Origin: Alkalibacillus almallahensis
GTDB taxonomy: Bacteria; Bacillota; Bacilli; Bacillales; Alkalibacillaceae
Direction: 5' to 3'
Assembly: GCF_011761495.1 (NCBI RefSeq)
Contig: NZ_JAASRU010000001.1
Location: 62,001-126,000 of the forward strand
DNA: 64,000 nucleotides
Shown: piece by piece, positions 29,772-39,037 of the stretch
Layout: every line of letters begins with the position of its first letter
How positions within the stretch are numbered: the stretch's first letter is position 1
Translations under genes and position numbers: made by a program
The notes under the pieces: model-generated
Database searches by the model: none
The model's input: the letters and a program-made list of their open reading frames with translations, nothing else
Told to the model about the DNA's origin: nothing

Positions 29772-30650
29772 GTGATAAAAAGTATGACAGGATATGGCCA
29801 GGCTGTTGAAACATATCATGACCGACAAATATCTGTAGAAATCAAAACCGTGAATCATCGCTTTTTAGATTTTTCTTTTAAATTGCCAAGAGAATTAACA
29901 GCTTTAGAAGATAAGATAAAAACACAGTGTCGAAATTGGTTTAATCGAGGACGAATAGACATATGGGTTCAAATGAATGGAGAATCATTGAGTGAACCCA
30001 CAATCAATGTTAATTGGCCTTTATTGAATCAATATTTAGCTAAAGTAGATGAAATTAAAGACGAAACAGGGATGTCGGGCGATATAACGATTAATCATCT
30101 ATTACAACTAGAGGGTTTGTTTGAAAAAGACGAATCTAACCAAGTAGATGAAGCGTTAGAGCAAGTGATTATGGCTACTTTGGAAAAAGCGCTCGCCAAT
30201 ACTTATCAAATGAGAATCGATGAAGGTGGGACATTAAGGCAAGATGTGTTACAGTATAATGAAGAGATTAAAAAGCTAGCAAATGAATTGAACGATAACC
30301 GTGAAACGCTGAAACAACATTACTATGATCGTGTATTAGTTAGACTCAAAGATACATTGAAGGAAGTAGATGTTGATCACCAACGTTTAGTTCAAGAAGT
30401 AGCAATGTTGGCCGATAAGGGAGATATAACGGAAGAAGTGACACGTCTATTGTCGCATACTGAACAAATAGATGAATTGCTATCTTCTAATCAAGCTGTT
30501 GGTCGCCAGTTAGATTTTTTATCTCAAGAATTGCATCGTGAAGCGAATACAATTGGATCGAAAGCGAATGATATTGTTTTAAGTAAGCAAGCAATCGCAT
30601 TAAAGAGTGTTATTGAGAAAATCAAAGAACAAGTCCAAAATATAGAATAA
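29772..30650 (+). CDS. yloC: YicC-family endoribonuclease YloC
   Basis: 292 residues from a GTG start that gives MIKSMTGYG, the family's invariant opening, behind GGTGAT. An in-frame ATG four codons earlier overlaps that site. The YicC N-terminal domain (about 1-150, SVEIKTVNHRFLDFSFKLPREL) is followed by a DUF1732 C-terminal domain (GRQLDFLSQELHREANTIGSKA). E. coli YicC is an endoribonuclease affecting small-RNA decay. The Bacillus role is less clear. Confidence 0.92.
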   Translation: MIKSMTGYGQAVETYHDRQISVEIKTVNHRFLDFSFKLPRELTALEDKIKTQCRNWFNRGRIDIWVQMNGESLSEPTINVNWPLLNQYLAKVDEIKDETGMSGDITINHLLQLEGLFEKDESNQVDEALEQVIMATLEKALANTYQMRIDEGGTLRQDVLQYNEEIKKLANELNDNRETLKQHYYDRVLVRLKDTLKEVDVDHQRLVQEVAMLADKGDITEEVTRLLSHTEQIDELLSSNQAVGRQLDFLSQELHREANTIGSKANDIVLSKQAIALKSVIEKIKEQVQNIE

Positions 30651-30653
30651 TAT

Positions 30654-30683
30654 TTGAGTTTTTGCTTATATTTAGTCTATAAT
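30654..30683 (+). promoter_or_regulatory. Sigma-A promoter of remA-gmk-rpoZ
   Basis: TTGAGT, 18 nt and a perfect TATAAT lie in the yloC-remA gap, 40 nt before the remA start. Confidence 0.75.
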
Positions 30684-30722
30684 AGAAGTATTCTATAAAG
30701 AAATAAGTTAGGGGAGACAATA

Positions 30723-31812
<1,090 letters not shown>

Positions 31813-31821
31813 TAGGTATCT

Positions 31822-31930
31822 TAGCGTATGCAGGTTGGTGATGAGATGGCATTGAGCCATGCACCACCTAGCGCAAAACATGATGACCCAATCAAGGAAC
31901 AACCTGCTTATGATCAGGTTGTTCTTTTTT
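31822..31930 (+). promoter_or_regulatory. Candidate transcription attenuator / structured leader between rpoZ and coaBC
   Basis: Three mutually exclusive pairings are visible. A leader hairpin joins AGGTTGGTG (31832) to CACCACCT (31862) with one bulge and an inner ATGGC/GCCAT stem. A terminator joins GAACAACCTG (31897-31906) to CAGGTTGTTC (31915-31924), followed by TTTTTT. GCAGGTTG (31830-31837) can also pair perfectly with CAACCTGC (31900-31907), which would disrupt both. This is the anti-antiterminator, antiterminator and terminator pattern of an attenuator. No known riboswitch class was recognised. It may simply be the rpoZ terminator with an extra hairpin. Confidence 0.45.
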
Positions 31931-31941
31931 AGTAGAGAGCT

Positions 31942-32224
31942 TTGTTAAAGTCCGTTGTTGAACTGTGATCCGCTTTCGGTGGACGCTTTCCGCGGGCACG
32001 GCTCGAGCCTCCTCGGAAATTAAAGGAACTTCGGCTAAGTACCGGACGTCAATCACAAACGCCGAAGTGACCCACATCCTGTGGGCCTCTGGGGGTCTCG
32101 AGACACGTGATATTCCCGTGACGGCCTGGACGGCCTAATGTCGACGTTGGTCACAGGACGTGACCGCTTTTAGTCGACCAGGAGTCGCCACCTTCGCTCC
32201 TCACAATTCAACAACTCAGTGCTA
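31942..32224 (-). repeat. Palindromic modular intergenic repeat, copy 2
   Basis: About 283 bp, the reverse complement of copies 1 and 3. It starts 12 nt after a terminator T tract. It has the shared ends (AAAGTCCGTTGTTGA on the left, TCACAATTCAACAACTCAG on the right) and the GGACGCTTTCCGCGGGC core. The GTCGAC-bounded hairpin module is at 32140-32178. An arm module with ACTTCGGC (32028-32035) paired to GCCGAAGT (32061-32068) is shared with copy 3. No protein is supported. Confidence 0.85.
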
Positions 32225-32312
32225 CATCAATTGAAAATCAATACTAAGCTTTAACAGATTTTAGTTGAAATTAATGAAATTGAACGTCATGTTAAAGATG
32301 GAGGCGAAACCC

Positions 32313-33509
32313 ATGGAACAGCAAAAACATGTATTATTGGGAGTTTCAGGTGGCATTGCAGCGTATAAAGCATGTGCACTGACGAGCAAGTTAGTTCAGC
32401 GTGGTTATGACGTCAAGGTAATCATGACAGAAGGGGCTACAGAATTTGTTAATCCATTAACATTTCAAGCTCTATCACGAAATCCTGTTTACACAGATGC
32501 CTTTGATGAAAAAAATCCCGAAAAAATCGCTCATATTGATTTAGCAGATTGGGCTGACCTAACCATTTTAGCTCCAGCAACAGCACATCTATTAGGGCGA
32601 GTTGCCAATGGTTTAGCAGATGATATGTTAACAACAACATTACTCGCAACGACAAGCCCTGTTTATGTAGCGCCAGCGATGAATGTTCATATGTATGACC
32701 ATCCAGCTGTTAAGCATAACTTAACGACACTTGAGGCATACGGCTATCGTTTTATTGAACCAGGTGATGGTTATTTAGCTTGCGGTTACGTAGGTAAAGG
32801 CCGATTAGAAGAACCAGAGCGCATTATCGATGTGGTAGAACAAACTGAAAAACAAGACGCTTATCAACCCTTAGCTGGAAAACAAGTATTAGTCACAGCA
32901 GGACCGACAATTGAAGCAGTAGATGCTGTTCGTTATTTTACCAATCATTCTTCAGGTAAGATGGGTTTTGCCATTGCTAAAGTAGCACGTGAATTAGGTG
33001 CAAATGTCACATTAGTCAGCGGTCCAGTTGAACTGGAAACGCCTCCTAATATTGAACGTGTGGATGTGACGACTGCAGAAGAAATGTATGATGCGGTCAT
33101 GTCCAGGTTTAATAATCAAGATATTGTAGTTAAAGCTGCGGCTGTTGCTGATTATAAGCCAACCAATCAGCATGACCGTAAGATGAAGAAACAATCAGGT
33201 GACTTAACACTTGAATTAACAAGAACACGAGATATTTTACAAGCCCTTGGTGAAGTGAAAACAACTCAATATCTAGTAGGGTTTGCAGCAGAAACAGATG
33301 ATCCTATCACGTACGGTCGCGATAAGATGGCCCGCAAGAACTTAGATGCGATTGTCGTTAATGATATTAGCCAAGATGAACAAGGGTTTAAGACGGACAC
33401 GAACGCTGTTGAAGTCCTAACAAATAAAGGTGAGCATCAATCAATTGCGCTTCAATCTAAAGAAAAAGTTGCACAACAATTGTGGTCGATCTTAACGAAA
33501 GAAATGTAG
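32313..33509 (+). CDS. coaBC: Bifunctional phosphopantothenoylcysteine synthetase/decarboxylase CoaBC
   Basis: 398 residues from the ATG after GGAGGCGAAACCC; upstream in-frame ATGs have no ribosome site. The N-terminal flavin decarboxylase domain CoaC (about 1-180) shows GVSGGIAAYKA, the PAMNVHMY motif and the active Cys in GYLACGYVGKGRL. The C-terminal CoaB domain (about 190-398) shows VTAGPTIEAVDAVRYFTNHS and AAAVADYKP. It carries out two steps of coenzyme A synthesis. It lies downstream of the repeat and the candidate attenuator. Confidence 0.96.
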   Translation: MEQQKHVLLGVSGGIAAYKACALTSKLVQRGYDVKVIMTEGATEFVNPLTFQALSRNPVYTDAFDEKNPEKIAHIDLADWADLTILAPATAHLLGRVANGLADDMLTTTLLATTSPVYVAPAMNVHMYDHPAVKHNLTTLEAYGYRFIEPGDGYLACGYVGKGRLEEPERIIDVVEQTEKQDAYQPLAGKQVLVTAGPTIEAVDAVRYFTNHSSGKMGFAIAKVARELGANVTLVSGPVELETPPNIERVDVTTAEEMYDAVMSRFNNQDIVVKAAAVADYKPTNQHDRKMKKQSGDLTLELTRTRDILQALGEVKTTQYLVGFAAETDDPITYGRDKMARKNLDAIVVNDISQDEQGFKTDTNAVEVLTNKGEHQSIALQSKEKVAQQLWSILTKEM

Positions 33510-33518
33510 GTGAAAAGG

Positions 33519-35927
33519 GTGAACATCGCAAAGGTAGTTGTTGACGTTCCAGTATCTGCAACTGACGCTCTATTTGATTATCAAATTCCAGAAGACTTAC
33601 AAACAATCGTAGAACCTGGAATTCGTGTTATTGTGCCGTTTGGGCCACGACAAATTATGGGATTTGTTGTTGATCTAACAAGTAAGAGTGAGTTTGAAAA
33701 CTTAAAACCCATCCAACAAGTGATGGATTACAAACCAATCCTGACATCTGAGTTAATCCATTTATCGAAATGGTTACAACATGAAACGCTTTGCTTTCGA
33801 ATTTCTGCTTTACAAGCTATGTTACCAGCTGTTTTTAAAGCGAAATATAGTAAGGAAGTTTGGTTACAGACAGACGAAACATTATTACCAGAAAATTGGC
33901 AAGCTATTTCCCAAGGACGTGAAGTATTTCCTTTTCAAGATTTAATTGACGCTAAAATTCCTGATTCTCAGATTCGACGTCACATCGAAGACGGAATTAT
34001 TGAAATTAATTATGTTGTTAAAGGGAAAAATCGAGTAAAAAAGGATACATATGCCGAACTAGCTTTAAGTGAGCCTGACACACTAGAAAAGCTAGCTGAA
34101 TTCTCCAATCAGGCTAAGAAACAACACGATATACTAGAATGGATACTGAATCAAGAACAACCTGTACGATTAAAACAATTGCAAGAGACTTTAGGTGTCA
34201 CTAGAAGTCCAGTTAAATCTTTAGAACAAAAAGGGCTAATAAACCTTGTTCAAAAAGAGATATATCGAGATCCTCATTCGCAACCATTTGAAGCAAAAGA
34301 ATCTTTACCTTTAACCGAGCAACAGCAAAATGTCATGGACCCTGTCCTAACGAATATTCACGAAACCAAACATGATGTTTTCCTATTACATGGTATTACG
34401 GGAAGTGGGAAAACCGAGATATACTTACAATCAATTGAAACGGTGTTAAACAAAGGGGAAGAAGCGATTGTGCTTGTTCCGGAAATTTCTCTAACACCTC
34501 AGATGGTTGAACGATTCAAGTCGAGATTCGGTGATGATGTTGCGGTGCTCCATAGTGGCTTATCAACTGGTGAGAAATACGATGAATGGCGAAAAATTCA
34601 TCGAAGAGAAGTTAAAGTAGTAGTAGGTGCAAGGTCCGCTATATTTGCCCCTTTCGATAACCTAGGAATCATCATTATTGATGAGGAGCATGAAAACACG
34701 TATAAACAAGAGGACTATCCTAAATATCATGCACGTGAAGTAGCAAAATATCGTGGTGAATTTCATCAATGCCCAGTTATCTTGGGAAGTGCAACTCCCA
34801 CATTAGAAAGTTATGCAAGGGCACAAAAAGGTGTGTACCGTCTACTGGAGTTGACAGAACGCGTGAATAAGCAAGCTATGCCAGAAATGGATATAGTCGA
34901 TATGCGCGAAGAACTGGCTAAAGGGAACCGCACGATGTTTTCTGATACCCTAGTTGATAAAATCAATGAAAGAATCGAACGCGGGGAACAAGTCGTTCTA
35001 TTACTTAATCGACGAGGGTACGCTACGTTTGTGATGTGCCGAGAATGTGGTGAGACGATCCAATGTGAGCATTGTGATATTTCCATGACTTATCACAGAA
35101 CCCAAAACAAGCTGAAATGTCATTATTGTAGCGATGAACGGCCCATGCCAAATACCTGCCCGAGTTGCGAAAGTGATGCCATTCGTTTTTTTGGAACAGG
35201 AACTCAAAAAGTCGAAGAGGCCTTGCAAGAACAGTTTCAGCACGCTCGTATTATTCGTATGGATGTCGATACAACTAGTCGCAAAGGTGCACATGAACGC
35301 TTATTAAATCAGTTTGCTAATCAGGAAGCAGATATATTGCTTGGCACGCAAATGATTGCTAAAGGGTTGGATTTTGAAAACGTAACACTTGTCGGTGTGA
35401 TTGCAGCTGATGCATTACTTCATTTGCCAGATTTCCGTGCTGCGGAAAAGTCATTTCAATTATTAACTCAAGTAAGTGGTCGTGCAGGGCGACATGAATT
35501 AACAGGCGAAGTTGTTGTACAAACTTATACACCAGAACATTATACAGTTGAAATGGCAGCAGATTATGATTATCAAGCATTTTATTTACGTGAGATGCAA
35601 GTGCGTAAACGATTTGGATATCCACCATACTATTATTTAGTTTTAATTAATCTATCTCATACCAATCACGTAAAAGCAGTCGATGCTTCAAAACGAGTGG
35701 CTCAGATCCTTGCTCGTGATTTAGGTGATACGACACAAATGTTAGGCCCAACACAATCACCAATGTTAAGGATTAAAGATCGCTATCGATATCAATGCAT
35801 GATAAAATATAGAGAGCGAGAAGATGTTGAGGCAGCGTTATCAAATGTTCTCAATCATTTTCAAAAAGAAATGAATCAAGATGATTTGCAACTAACGGTT
35901 GATTTTGAACCGTATAATTTTATGTAA
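33519..35927 (+). CDS. priA: Primosomal helicase PriA
   Basis: 802 residues from a GTG with AGGTG upstream, giving VNIAKVVVDV as in B. subtilis. Domains are the N-terminal 3'-DNA-binding domain (about 1-110), winged helix, helicase lobe 1 with Walker A GITGSGKTE and DEEH box, and a zinc region with eight Cys (CRECGETIQCEHC, CHYC, CPSC). Helicase lobe 2 follows. It restarts stalled replication forks. The usual def gene between priA and fmt is missing; the gap is only 27 nt. Confidence 0.97.
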   Translation: MNIAKVVVDVPVSATDALFDYQIPEDLQTIVEPGIRVIVPFGPRQIMGFVVDLTSKSEFENLKPIQQVMDYKPILTSELIHLSKWLQHETLCFRISALQAMLPAVFKAKYSKEVWLQTDETLLPENWQAISQGREVFPFQDLIDAKIPDSQIRRHIEDGIIEINYVVKGKNRVKKDTYAELALSEPDTLEKLAEFSNQAKKQHDILEWILNQEQPVRLKQLQETLGVTRSPVKSLEQKGLINLVQKEIYRDPHSQPFEAKESLPLTEQQQNVMDPVLTNIHETKHDVFLLHGITGSGKTEIYLQSIETVLNKGEEAIVLVPEISLTPQMVERFKSRFGDDVAVLHSGLSTGEKYDEWRKIHRREVKVVVGARSAIFAPFDNLGIIIIDEEHENTYKQEDYPKYHAREVAKYRGEFHQCPVILGSATPTLESYARAQKGVYRLLELTERVNKQAMPEMDIVDMREELAKGNRTMFSDTLVDKINERIERGEQVVLLLNRRGYATFVMCRECGETIQCEHCDISMTYHRTQNKLKCHYCSDERPMPNTCPSCESDAIRFFGTGTQKVEEALQEQFQHARIIRMDVDTTSRKGAHERLLNQFANQEADILLGTQMIAKGLDFENVTLVGVIAADALLHLPDFRAAEKSFQLLTQVSGRAGRHELTGEVVVQTYTPEHYTVEMAADYDYQAFYLREMQVRKRFGYPPYYYLVLINLSHTNHVKAVDASKRVAQILARDLGDTTQMLGPTQSPMLRIKDRYRYQCMIKYREREDVEAALSNVLNHFQKEMNQDDLQLTVDFEPYNFM

Positions 35928-35954
35928 TCAATAGCATAGATAAAGGAGTTTGCT

Positions 35955-36896
35955 ATGACGAAACGAATTGTATTTATGGGGACACCTGATTTCAGTGTTC
36001 CAGTATTAGAACAACTAATCGAATCTAGTTATGATGTGGTGGCAGTAGTCACACAACCTGACCGTCCCAAAGGAAGAAAGAAAAAGTTAACGCCATCACC
36101 AGTTAAAGCGTTTGCTCAATCACATGAAATTCCAGTATTACAACCTGAAAAAATTAAGCATGATTATCAAACGATTCTTGATTATCATCCTGACTTAATT
36201 GTCACAGCTGCTTATGGGCAAATCCTACCCGAACCATTATTAGAAAGTCCTCCATTTGGCTGTATTAATGTCCATGCGTCACTATTACCAAAATTACGAG
36301 GTGGTGCTCCTATTCATTACGCTATTTTAAATGGTGAAAAAGAGACAGGTATTACCATTATGTACATGGTGAAAGCATTGGATGCAGGGGCAATGTTATC
36401 GCAAGAAAAAGTTGCTATTCATGACGATGATACTGTCGCTGATTTACATGATCGATTGGCCGAAGTAGGTAGCCAATTATTGATGCGAACAATCCCACAA
36501 CTATTTGAAGGGTCTATTGAACCGACCGAACAAAACCACGAAGAAGCAACTTATGCACCAAATATCACACGTGATGTTGAACGTATCGATTTCTCAGATA
36601 CACAACAGAATATATACAATCAAGTCCGAGGCTTAAATCCATGGCCAGTTGCATTTACGACATACCACGATCAATCAATTAAAGTGTGGGCTGCTGAGAA
36701 GGTGCAAGATAAAACGAATCAAAAACCAGGCAGCATAGTTTCCGTAGACGTTGATGAAGGTGTCGATATTGCAACGGGTGATGGTGGTATACTTAGATTA
36801 ACTGAAATTCAACCAGCAGGTAAGAAACGCATGAAAACGGTCGACTTTCTAAGAGGTTCAGCTGACTTCTTTACTGTTGGCGATCAATTAGGGTGA
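35955..36896 (+). CDS. fmt: Methionyl-tRNA formyltransferase
   Basis: 313 residues. The formyl-folate site is shown by NVHASLLPKLRGGAPIHYAI (catalytic Asn-His-Asp set) and the N-terminal FMGTPDFSVPVL. The C-terminal OB-like tRNA-binding domain begins near 205. It formylates the initiator Met-tRNA. AAAGGAG precedes the ATG. The partner deformylase gene def is not adjacent and must be elsewhere if present. Confidence 0.97.
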   Translation: MTKRIVFMGTPDFSVPVLEQLIESSYDVVAVVTQPDRPKGRKKKLTPSPVKAFAQSHEIPVLQPEKIKHDYQTILDYHPDLIVTAAYGQILPEPLLESPPFGCINVHASLLPKLRGGAPIHYAILNGEKETGITIMYMVKALDAGAMLSQEKVAIHDDDTVADLHDRLAEVGSQLLMRTIPQLFEGSIEPTEQNHEEATYAPNITRDVERIDFSDTQQNIYNQVRGLNPWPVAFTTYHDQSIKVWAAEKVQDKTNQKPGSIVSVDVDEGVDIATGDGGILRLTEIQPAGKKRMKTVDFLRGSADFFTVGDQLG

Positions 36897-36900
36897 TAGG

Positions 36901-38256
36901 ATGGCAGAGACGAAGACAGTACGCGAAATCGCATTAAATTTACTAGAACGAGTGAATCAAGACGGTAGTTTTAGTCATATTTTGATTAATCAGACTATCT
37001 CAAAACACGATTTAAAACGAGAAGACCGTGGGTTATTAACTGAAATGGTTTATGGCACGTTACAGCGACAAATGACACTAGACTATTATTTAAAACATTT
37101 CGTTGGTAAGAAAAAGCTCGATCCATGGGTGAGAATCTTACTTAGAATGTCTCTTTATCAAACGATTTATTTATCCCGAATTCCTGACCATGCCGTCATT
37201 AATGAAGCGGTTACGATTGCCAAAAAGCGAGGTCATAAAGGGATTAGCGGATTCGTTAATGGTGTTTTACGCCAAGTGCAACGCGAAGGAATACCGTCAC
37301 TTGATTCTATTGACGACCCGATAAAAAAACTTGCAGTCAGTACCAGTCACCCAACATGGATGGTGAAGCGATGGGTTGAACAATACGGTTTTGAGACAAC
37401 GAGAAAAATGTGTGAATCCAATATTGAATCAAAACGTGTGTCAATGCGAGTTCAACCATTAAGAATCGAGCGAGATGAAGCCATATCACATTTAGAACAA
37501 GAAGGAATCAAAACCATGCCATCTCGTTTATCCTCACAAGGATTAGTGATAACAGAAGGAAATGTGTTAGAAAGCAGTCTCTTTCCTGATCAGTTAACCA
37601 TTCAAGATGAAACCTCTATGCTCGTTTCAGAAATGGTGGACCCGTCTTCTGAAATGTCCGTACTTGATGCTTGTAGTGCACCTGGTGGTAAGGCAACGCA
37701 TATGGCTGAAAAGATGGCAGGAGAAGGAACACTATATGCTTATGACTTACACGAATCTAAAATTAAACTCATAAATGACAAGGCTGAAACATTAGGGTTA
37801 AATAACATCATCACAACACCTATGGATAGTCGTCATTTGAATGAACAACACGATCATGGGTCATTTGATCGTATTTTACTTGATGCACCATGTACAGGCC
37901 TAGGTGTTTTAAGAAGTAAACCAGATATTAAGTATCAAAAATCTGAAGAAAATATATCAGAATTAGCTGATGTACAACGACAACTTCTTGATGCACTTAT
38001 GCCGTTACTAAAAGAAGATGGTCAATTTGTCTATAGTACTTGTACGGTGGATCAAGAGGAAAATGAACATCAAATCAAGGCGTTATTAGAACGAGTCCCT
38101 CAATTAGAAGTGGATCCGAGTTTCTTCGAGGAACTTCCTGAGGCTTGTCAGTCATTATCAGGCTTAAGTGAGTTTGGATTACAGTTGTTTCCGCATGACT
38201 TTGCGGCAGACGGATTTTTTATCACGCGTTTACGTTTTAAAAGTAATTTGAAGTGA
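36901..38256 (+). CDS. rsmB: 16S rRNA (cytosine-967-C5)-methyltransferase RsmB
   Basis: 451 residues. An N-terminal NusB-like RNA-binding domain (about 1-140) precedes the Rossmann methyltransferase domain, with SAM motif LDACSAPGGKATHMAEKM. Both catalytic cysteines are visible: LLDAPCTGLGVLRSKPD and FVYSTCTVDQEENE. It begins 4 nt after the fmt stop. The usual next gene, rlmN, is absent; prpC follows at once. Confidence 0.95.
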   Translation: MAETKTVREIALNLLERVNQDGSFSHILINQTISKHDLKREDRGLLTEMVYGTLQRQMTLDYYLKHFVGKKKLDPWVRILLRMSLYQTIYLSRIPDHAVINEAVTIAKKRGHKGISGFVNGVLRQVQREGIPSLDSIDDPIKKLAVSTSHPTWMVKRWVEQYGFETTRKMCESNIESKRVSMRVQPLRIERDEAISHLEQEGIKTMPSRLSSQGLVITEGNVLESSLFPDQLTIQDETSMLVSEMVDPSSEMSVLDACSAPGGKATHMAEKMAGEGTLYAYDLHESKIKLINDKAETLGLNNIITTPMDSRHLNEQHDHGSFDRILLDAPCTGLGVLRSKPDIKYQKSEENISELADVQRQLLDALMPLLKEDGQFVYSTCTVDQEENEHQIKALLERVPQLEVDPSFFEELPEACQSLSGLSEFGLQLFPHDFAADGFFITRLRFKSNLK

Positions 38257-38275
38257 AATGAGGTGCAATACACCT

Positions 38276-39037
38276 ATGCATGCAGTGTTTAAATCAGATA
38301 AAGGTAAAGTAAGACAGGCGAATGAAGATAGTGGTGGTTTATTTTATAATCAAGGGGAACAATTATTAGCTGTTGTTGCTGATGGAATGGGTGGACATCA
38401 AGCAGGTGATGTTGCCAGTCGTATGGCAACTAAACATATGCAATCTTACTGGGAAGATACTGAGCCCTTCTATGATGTTCAAGAGTTAGAGGTGTGGCTT
38501 GATACGGTCGTGCAGGAAGTTAATGATGTATTAGTCGATCATGCTGCTAGTGATTTAGAATGTTCTGGAATGGGAACGACGCTTGTTGCTGCAGCATTTA
38601 TTGGTCAGACAATAGTTGTTGCTAATGTTGGTGATAGCCGTCTATATCAAATCACACCTAACACGATTGAACAGAAGACTCAAGATCATTCTTTCGTTAA
38701 TGAATTAGTGCATCAAGGTCATATTACGGAAGAAGAAGCTGAAAGCCATCCTAAAAAAAATATCCTAACACGAGCCTTAGGAACAGCTGAAGAAATTATC
38801 GTAGATATTATAAGTTATCCTGCTCAGAGCCCTGTTTATTCTTTACTTTGTACAGATGGCTTAACAAATAAGCTTTCAAATGATGAGTTACTACACATTG
38901 TTCAGACCAGTGAGACGATTGATGATGGTGTAGAACAATTAATTGCACGAGCAAATGAACTCGGTGGCGAAGATAATATTACAGCAATATTAGTTGAGCT
39001 ATCGTTTAATGAGTCGGGTGATTCAACGTGGTCTTAG
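38276..39037 (+). CDS. prpC: PP2C-type Ser/Thr phosphatase PrpC
   Basis: 253 residues from the ATG after GAGGTG, giving MHAVFKSDKGKVRQANED. PP2C metal-binding motifs are VVADGMGGHQAGD, SGMGTT, VGDSRLYQI, TDGLTNK and GGEDNITAI. It dephosphorylates PrkC and its substrates in the growing and germinating cell. It overlaps prkC by 10 nt, so the kinase and phosphatase are made together. Confidence 0.95.
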   Translation: MHAVFKSDKGKVRQANEDSGGLFYNQGEQLLAVVADGMGGHQAGDVASRMATKHMQSYWEDTEPFYDVQELEVWLDTVVQEVNDVLVDHAASDLECSGMGTTLVAAAFIGQTIVVANVGDSRLYQITPNTIEQKTQDHSFVNELVHQGHITEEEAESHPKKNILTRALGTAEEIIVDIISYPAQSPVYSLLCTDGLTNKLSNDELLHIVQTSETIDDGVEQLIARANELGGEDNITAILVELSFNESGDSTWS

